64,000 nucleotides of DNA from Hymenobacter cyanobacteriorum (GTDB lineage: Bacteria > Bacteroidota > Bacteroidia > Cytophagales > Hymenobacteraceae): NCBI RefSeq assembly GCF_022631375.1, contig NZ_JALBGC010000004.1:124001-188000 (forward strand). The letters run 5' to 3'. A program made the translations under genes and the position numbers. The notes beneath the pieces are model-generated. The model worked only from the letters and a program-made list of their open reading frames with translations, searched no databases and was not told the DNA's origin. The stretch's first letter is position 1. Each line of letters opens with the position of its first letter. This document shows, one piece after another, positions 59,641-64,000 of the stretch.

Positions 59641-59676
59641 AAGGCCGGCTCCTACTCATTAGGGGCCGGCCTTTTG
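59641..59676 (+). terminator. Terminator after the helical island protein
   Basis: Stem AAGGCCGGC/GCCGGCCTT with TTTT end, 23 bases past the stop. Insulates the helicase gene region. Confidence 0.85.
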
Positions 59677-59708
59677 CATTGGCAGGAGCTACAGAAGACT
59701 GGAATACT

Positions 59709-59735
59709 GATTCTCCAGACAATGTCTGGAGAATC
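59709..59735. promoter_or_regulatory. 27-base perfect palindrome, putative operator
   Basis: Arms GATTCTCCAGACA and complement around a single central A (59722). Core GACA-N-TGTC is shared with the palindrome at 59773-59785. An AATCTTTG -7-like element overlaps its right edge (59732-59739). Confidence 0.65.
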
Positions 59736-59772
59736 TTTGGCGGAACTTGGCCATGGCTGTGCAGAGATTCTC

Positions 59773-59785
59773 GCGACACTGTCGC
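59773..59785. promoter_or_regulatory. Second palindrome with GACA-N-TGTC core
   Basis: GCGACACTGTCGC, symmetric around C59779, 57 bases from the centre of the first palindrome. A TAGTTTTG -7-like element follows at 59831-59838. Probably a second binding site for the same regulator of the helicase gene. Confidence 0.6.
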
Positions 59786-59915
59786 AACAATTGGGTTGAC
59801 TGAAAGGGCGGTGGAGGGGACTTGTGAGAGTAGTTTTGAAGTCAGCGACAAAATCAGCCCTTCCTTGTGCGGCGGTGGCGACTTTGCGTGTTCAACCGCC
59901 TAAACAATCTACCTT

Positions 59916-62900
59916 TTGGAAACCGGCCACTACGAAACCCTCGTCACGCAACAGCTGCGGGGCCAGCTTGCTACTCTAGAGACGGCGGTTTATGCCATTG
60001 CAGAAAAGAAGCTAGGCGCGGACGATGCTGCGGTGTTTATTACGCGGCACCTGGCGCAGTTGCTGGGCAGCGTGTTGGGTCAGTTGGCGAAGAACGAGGA
60101 GGTAGGCGAGCAACTGGCGCTGGCCAATGGGGTAATTGCCTACCTGCAGGAAAACTCGGACGTGTTGGCGGCGGGCAGCCACTTGGCGCCGGAAGGGCAA
60201 CTGCTACGGGCGGTGCTGCCGCGGCTGCAACTGCCGCTGGCGGCGCAGCACGATTTGGGCAAGCACTTGGATGGGGTAGAGCCGGCGTTGCGGTTTTCGC
60301 AAAGTGACCTGTTCAGCGGGGGCAATTCGGAGCTGTCGTTGGAAGCTGAGTTGAAGAAGGAAATTGCGACGGCGGACAGAATTGACTTCATCGTGAGCTT
60401 CGTGAAATGGAGCGGACTGCGGTTACTGTTGCCCTCGCTCCAGGCGTTTGCCGAGCAAGGCAAGCCGCTGCGGTTGCTCACGACTACTTACATGGGCGCC
60501 ACTGACCAGAAGGCGGTGGATGCGCTGGCCGCGCTGCCGGGGGCCGAGTTGCGCATCAGCTACAACACGGCGCATGAGCGGCTGCACGCCAAAGCCTACC
60601 TGTTCAGCCGCAACTCGGGGTTTGATACGGCCTACATTGGGTCGAGCAACATGAGCCGCTCGGCGCTGACCAGCGGGTTGGAGTGGAACGTGAAAGTGAC
60701 GGCGCAGGACAATGCGGCGATATTGAACAAGTTCCGGGGCACGTTTGAGACCTACTGGAACTCGCCGGAATTTGAGGCTTACAGCAGCTCGCCCGAACAG
60801 CGGCTGAAGCTGGCCCGAGCCCTGCGCCAGGAGAATAGCGGCACAGCCGAGCCCGATTCTTTGCCCAACTTTCGCATCCGGCTGTTTCCGTACCAACAAG
60901 AAATCTTGGACCGACTGGCGGTGGAGCGCAGCTTGCGGGGACACTTCCGCAACCTGGTGGTGGCGGCGACGGGTACGGGCAAAACGGTGGTATCGGCATT
61001 TGACTATGCCCGCTTTGCCAAGCAGTTTACCACGCTGCCGCGGCTGCTGTTTGTAGCCCACCGGGAGGAGATTCTGCGGCAGGCCCGCGCCACGTTTCGG
61101 CACATTCTGGGGGAGGCCAACTTTGGGGAACTGTGGATGGGCACTGAGCAGCCCCTGCAGTTTGAGTACCTATTCGTGTCGGTGCAAACCTTCGCGTCGC
61201 GGCTGGATTTCTTTCAGCAAACCATCCCGCGGGACTATTACCAATACCTAGTGATTGACGAAGTGCACCACTTGGCGGCGGCTTCGTACCGGCCCATTTT
61301 AGCGTGGTTTCAGCCCACCATTTTGCTGGGGCTGACGGCTACCCCGGAGCGGGCCGATGGGGAAAGCATCTTGCCGGACTTCGATAACACCATTGCGGCG
61401 GAAATCCGGCTGCCCGAAGCCATTGCGCGGGGGCTGCTGGTGCCGTTTCAATATTTCTGCATCACCGACCCCGTGGACTACCGCAACGTGCGGTGGACCA
61501 ACGGGCGCTACGCCGCCGAAGACCTGACCAACGTGTACACCAGCAACGATGTGCGGGTGAGTGCCATTGTGGGCGCCCTGCAACGCTATTTGCTGGCGCC
61601 CCACCAAGCGCGGGCCCTGGGCTTCTGTGCCACGCGGCAGCATGCGCGGCTGATGGCGGCCAAGTTCCAGGCGGCGGGCTTGAATGCCAGCTACCTGGCC
61701 AGCGGCGATACCACGGCGGAGCAGCGCCGGGCGGCGGTTGCGCAGCTGCGGCGCGGGGAGCTGAACTACCTGTTCGTGGTGGATATTTTCAACGAGGGCG
61801 TGGACATTCCCGAAGTGGATACGCTGCTGTTTTTGCGGCCCACGGAAAGCCTGACGGTGTTCCTGCAGCAGCTGGGTCGGGGGCTGCGCCTGCACGAGAG
61901 CAAGGAGTGCTTGACGGTGCTGGACTTTGTGGGGCAGGCCCGGCAGGAATACAGCTACGAGCAGAAATTCCGGGCACTGCTGGGGCGCACCGGTGGCTCG
62001 GTGCTGAGCGAAGCGGAAGCAGGATTTCCGCGGCTGCCGGTGGGGTGCAGCATTCAGATGGAGCGCGAGGCCATGAAGTTCATTCTCGACAACATCAAGG
62101 CGGCCACTGGTGAGAGCGTGCGGGTGCTGGAACGGCGGATACGCGGCTTCGCCCTGGAAAGCGCGCTGCCGCTCACACTGGCCACCTTTCTGGCGCACAC
62201 GCATTTTGCGCTGGTGGACATTTACCGCTCGCGCGGTGACCGGGGCTGGACGGCCTTGAAAGTCCGGGCGGGCGTGCTGGTCCCGCCGGAGCTGGCGGCC
62301 ACGGAAAAGCAGCTGGTGGGCAGCGTTTGGCGGTTGGCGCAAGCCAACGGGCCCGCTTTTCTGGCCTTTGTGCGGCGGGTGTTCGAGGCGGTGGAAGAAT
62401 TGCCACAGCTGCTGAAGCTCCCGCTGGGCCCGGAAATGGGACTGATGCTGCACTACCTGCTGTACCAGAAGCCGGGGCCGAAGCTGGACCTGGATTCGTT
62501 GCTGGATAGCCTGGCCATGCTGCGGGCCATGCCAACCCTGACGGCGGAGGTGCTGGAGGTAGTGGACGTTTGCGAGGCTCAAATCAGCATTCCGCCCCTG
62601 GCCGTGGCGTTGCCCTACCAGTGCGCGCTGCAACTGCACAGCCGCTACAGTCGCGACGAAATCCTGTGCGCGTTTGGCGTGTGGACGTTTGAGCGCAATC
62701 CGTCCGTGCGCGAAGGCGTCTGCTACATCGCGCCCCTGAACACGGAACTGCTGTTTGTCACGCTCGAAAAGTCTAGCCGCAACTACTCGCCTACCACCCT
62801 CTACCACGACTATGCTATAAGCGACACGCTATTTCATTGGGAGTCGCAGAATAGCACAGCCGAGGACACGCCGAAGGGCATCAGCTATATCCAGCACCAG

Positions 62901-63098
62901 GCGCAAGGGAAGCATTTGCTGCTGTTTGTGCGTGAGCAGAATCAGGATGCCGCGGGCCTAACCATGCCGTATGTGTTCCTGGGGCCCGTGCGGTACGTGA
63001 GCCACAAGGGGAACCGGCCCATGGCCATTACCTGGGAGCTGGCGACGCCGTTGCCGGGGTTCCTATGGCATGAGGCGGGGAAGATGGCCGTGGGGTAG
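59916..63098 (+). CDS. PLD nuclease-helicase-DUF3427 fusion (putative defence protein)
   Basis: Protein of 1060 residues starting at a TTG, as no earlier ATG or GTG exists in frame. A PLD-type nuclease domain (about 130-270) has His224-Ala-Lys226 and Asn245 (GSSNMS). An SF2 helicase follows (about 325-660): Walker A GTGKT at 353-357, DEVH at 448-451, GLTATP, and C-terminal QQLGRGLR. The last 250 residues match DUF3427. Enzymes of this layout are often found in mobile elements and suspected of defence. Codon use is richer in GCG, GGG and CGG than in the host genes. Confidence 0.88.
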   Translation: METGHYETLVTQQLRGQLATLETAVYAIAEKKLGADDAAVFITRHLAQLLGSVLGQLAKNEEVGEQLALANGVIAYLQENSDVLAAGSHLAPEGQLLRAVLPRLQLPLAAQHDLGKHLDGVEPALRFSQSDLFSGGNSELSLEAELKKEIATADRIDFIVSFVKWSGLRLLLPSLQAFAEQGKPLRLLTTTYMGATDQKAVDALAALPGAELRISYNTAHERLHAKAYLFSRNSGFDTAYIGSSNMSRSALTSGLEWNVKVTAQDNAAILNKFRGTFETYWNSPEFEAYSSSPEQRLKLARALRQENSGTAEPDSLPNFRIRLFPYQQEILDRLAVERSLRGHFRNLVVAATGTGKTVVSAFDYARFAKQFTTLPRLLFVAHREEILRQARATFRHILGEANFGELWMGTEQPLQFEYLFVSVQTFASRLDFFQQTIPRDYYQYLVIDEVHHLAAASYRPILAWFQPTILLGLTATPERADGESILPDFDNTIAAEIRLPEAIARGLLVPFQYFCITDPVDYRNVRWTNGRYAAEDLTNVYTSNDVRVSAIVGALQRYLLAPHQARALGFCATRQHARLMAAKFQAAGLNASYLASGDTTAEQRRAAVAQLRRGELNYLFVVDIFNEGVDIPEVDTLLFLRPTESLTVFLQQLGRGLRLHESKECLTVLDFVGQARQEYSYEQKFRALLGRTGGSVLSEAEAGFPRLPVGCSIQMEREAMKFILDNIKAATGESVRVLERRIRGFALESALPLTLATFLAHTHFALVDIYRSRGDRGWTALKVRAGVLVPPELAATEKQLVGSVWRLAQANGPAFLAFVRRVFEAVEELPQLLKLPLGPEMGLMLHYLLYQKPGPKLDLDSLLDSLAMLRAMPTLTAEVLEVVDVCEAQISIPPLAVALPYQCALQLHSRYSRDEILCAFGVWTFERNPSVREGVCYIAPLNTELLFVTLEKSSRNYSPTTLYHDYAISDTLFHWESQNSTAEDTPKGISYIQHQAQGKHLLLFVREQNQDAAGLTMPYVFLGPVRYVSHKGNRPMAITWELATPLPGFLWHEAGKMAVG

Positions 63099-63287
63099 GC
63101 CGTGCCACGCACCTTTGCGGCTAATAAGCAGGAAAGTAGGCTCTTAAACAAGCAAGTCTAAGTCCTTTGGCATGATACACCAATCACGTTAGTTTGAGCC
63201 GTTACAACTGCTAAAAAAGCGCGTAACTTCGTCGCCCTTTCCAGTAGCCGGCCTGACGCGTTGGCACTGTTATTTTTTTCGTGGCAC

Positions 63288-63331
63288 TTGCGAAGGCAGA
63301 AAAATAATCTACCTTTGACTTAACTTTTAAG
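63288..63331 (+). promoter_or_regulatory. Promoter and operator of the toxin-antitoxin-like pair
   Basis: TTG at 63288-63290, 19-base spacer, TACCTTTG at 63310-63317, then palindrome CTTAACTTTTAAG (63319-63331) over the expected transcription start. Typical place for autorepression by an antitoxin. Confidence 0.72.
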
Positions 63332-63366
63332 GTAAGTTGGTCGTTTACATCGAAGAATACCGCCAA

Positions 63367-63822
63367 ATGCCGAAGGTGAACTTCTACACCGTGCGGCTTG
63401 AAAATGAAGAAGATAGTGAAACTGACCGATTCATTTCCCGTTTCATTGCCAGTCACGAGTACCGGCCGGACCTTGAGGTTATCCTCGCGGCGCTGGAGGA
63501 AATTGGGGCAAGACGCGGGGCACTTCCTCCCGGCGATGCCACTTTTTTCCGGCCCGAAAGGGATGCGGTGGCGCTTCCTCCCCCGCAAGCCTACGGCAAC
63601 CTGCTGCGCTTGTATGGATTCATCTGCTCGGACGATATAATGGTCCTTGGCGGTGGTGGCCGCAAGACCACCAAAAAAGCGCAGGACGGCGACACTCGGC
63701 CCGCGTTTCGTATGATGAACCAGGTAGCGGAAATCTTGAAGCACCGCCTGAAAAATCAGACTGTTTGGATTGAAAACCAACAGCTGCACGGCGCGTATCA
63801 TCAGATGAACCTACCGGGCTAA
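63367..63822 (+). CDS. Putative RelE/HigB-like toxin
   Basis: Protein of 151 residues (161 if the upstream TTG at 63337 is used). The pattern NLLRLYGFICSDDIMVLGGGG with GRKTTKKAQD near the middle resembles the toxin half of Bacteroidota RelE/HigB-like modules, in which a gene for an XRE antitoxin follows directly. Here such a gene starts 24 bases downstream. Promoter and palindromic operator sit just upstream (63288-63331). The toxin call is inferred from layout and general resemblance. Confidence 0.6.
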   Translation: MPKVNFYTVRLENEEDSETDRFISRFIASHEYRPDLEVILAALEEIGARRGALPPGDATFFRPERDAVALPPPQAYGNLLRLYGFICSDDIMVLGGGGRKTTKKAQDGDTRPAFRMMNQVAEILKHRLKNQTVWIENQQLHGAYHQMNLPG

Positions 63823-63846
63823 TATAAAAAATCAATTCCTCCCATC

Positions 63847-64000
63847 ATGGCTAGCAAGTATTTCGGCCACATCGAAATCGCCCCCGAGGCCCGGCAATTC
63901 GTGGAACGCTCGTTCCTTATCGCCGACCAAATCAAACATTCATTGCGCACGCAAGGGCTCACGCAAAAGGACCTGGCCGAACGGCTTGGTAAGAAAGAGC
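63847..64000 (+). CDS. XRE-type helix-turn-helix protein, probable antitoxin, cut by right edge
   Basis: Only the first 51 codons are in the window: MASKYFGHIEIAPEARQF and then IKHSLRTQGLTQKDLAERLG, the first helices of an XRE/HigA-type DNA-binding domain. Such proteins are normally antitoxin and autorepressor for the upstream toxin gene, which matches the palindrome at 63319-63331. Confidence 0.75.
   Translation, partial: MASKYFGHIEIAPEARQFVERSFLIADQIKHSLRTQGLTQKDLAERLGKKE

Noticed and set aside
59910..59918. TACCTTTTG as promoter of the helicase gene
   Set aside because: It overlaps the only usable start codon (TTG at 59916), and the -33 spacing would be 23; the promoter is more likely upstream near the palindromes.
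59916..63098. Type I or III restriction enzyme subunit
   Set aside because: No methyltransferase or specificity gene is nearby, and the PLD plus DUF3427 layout is not that of HsdR or Res.
55696..64000. Right attachment site of the island within the window
   Set aside because: No second copy of the tRNA-Asn 3' end could be found by reading to the right edge, so the border must lie further on.

Overview
The window is GC-rich chromosomal DNA from a Bacteroidota bacterium, most likely Hymenobacter or a close relative. Four things point there: C-terminal type IX secretion (T9SS) sorting domains, promoters with a TAnnTTTG -7 element instead of sigma70 boxes, no regular Shine-Dalgarno sequences, and Bacteroidota-specific small genes (DUF4295 beside rpmG and ftsY, DUF5522). 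Genes are densely packed on both strands. There is no rRNA, no CRISPR array and no transposase. One tRNA gene is present (tRNA-Asn).

Layout. 1-5.6 kb: an RND efflux adaptor (cut by the left edge) and two histidine kinase/response regulator pairs. 5.7-12.2 kb: a collagen-like exported protein, a T9SS cargo protein, DUF486, a Kir-type K+ channel, a zinc phospholipase C-like protein, peptide deformylase and RuvX. 12.6-25 kb: S41 protease, lipoproteins, homogentisate dioxygenase, HMG-CoA reductase, two TonB-C proteins, a phytanoyl-CoA dioxygenase-like enzyme, an SDR, a PAP2-like phosphatase and an M20 amidohydrolase. 25.2-33 kb: three tandem thermolysin-family (M4) secreted metalloproteases that lose C-terminal modules one by one. 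33-50 kb: housekeeping and accessory genes, including three consecutive CDF cation transporters, an APC permease, hemB, an FAD amine oxidoreductase and ornithine aminotransferase. 50-55.5 kb: rpmB, aminopeptidase P, rpmG, DUF4295, ftsY, a 3-hydroxyacyl-CoA dehydrogenase and a Rieske-like lipoprotein without the usual ligands.

55.6 kb to the right edge looks like an integrated genomic island. A tRNA-Asn gene is followed directly by a tyrosine recombinase, a repeat-rich segment, a small DNA-binding-like protein, an exported staphylococcal-type nuclease, two proteins of unknown function, a 1060-residue PLD nuclease/DEVH helicase/DUF3427 protein preceded by two related palindromes, and a toxin-antitoxin-like pair with its own promoter and operator. 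Codon use in the helicase differs from the chromosome to the left. The right end of the island lies outside the window.

The host part is full of long intergenic inverted repeats in at least seven unrelated sequence families. The main family has eleven copies. Several repeats overlap the ends of genes, supplying the TAG or TAA stop codon and in one case the start codon. They look like mobile or recombinogenic hairpins adapted to gene ends.
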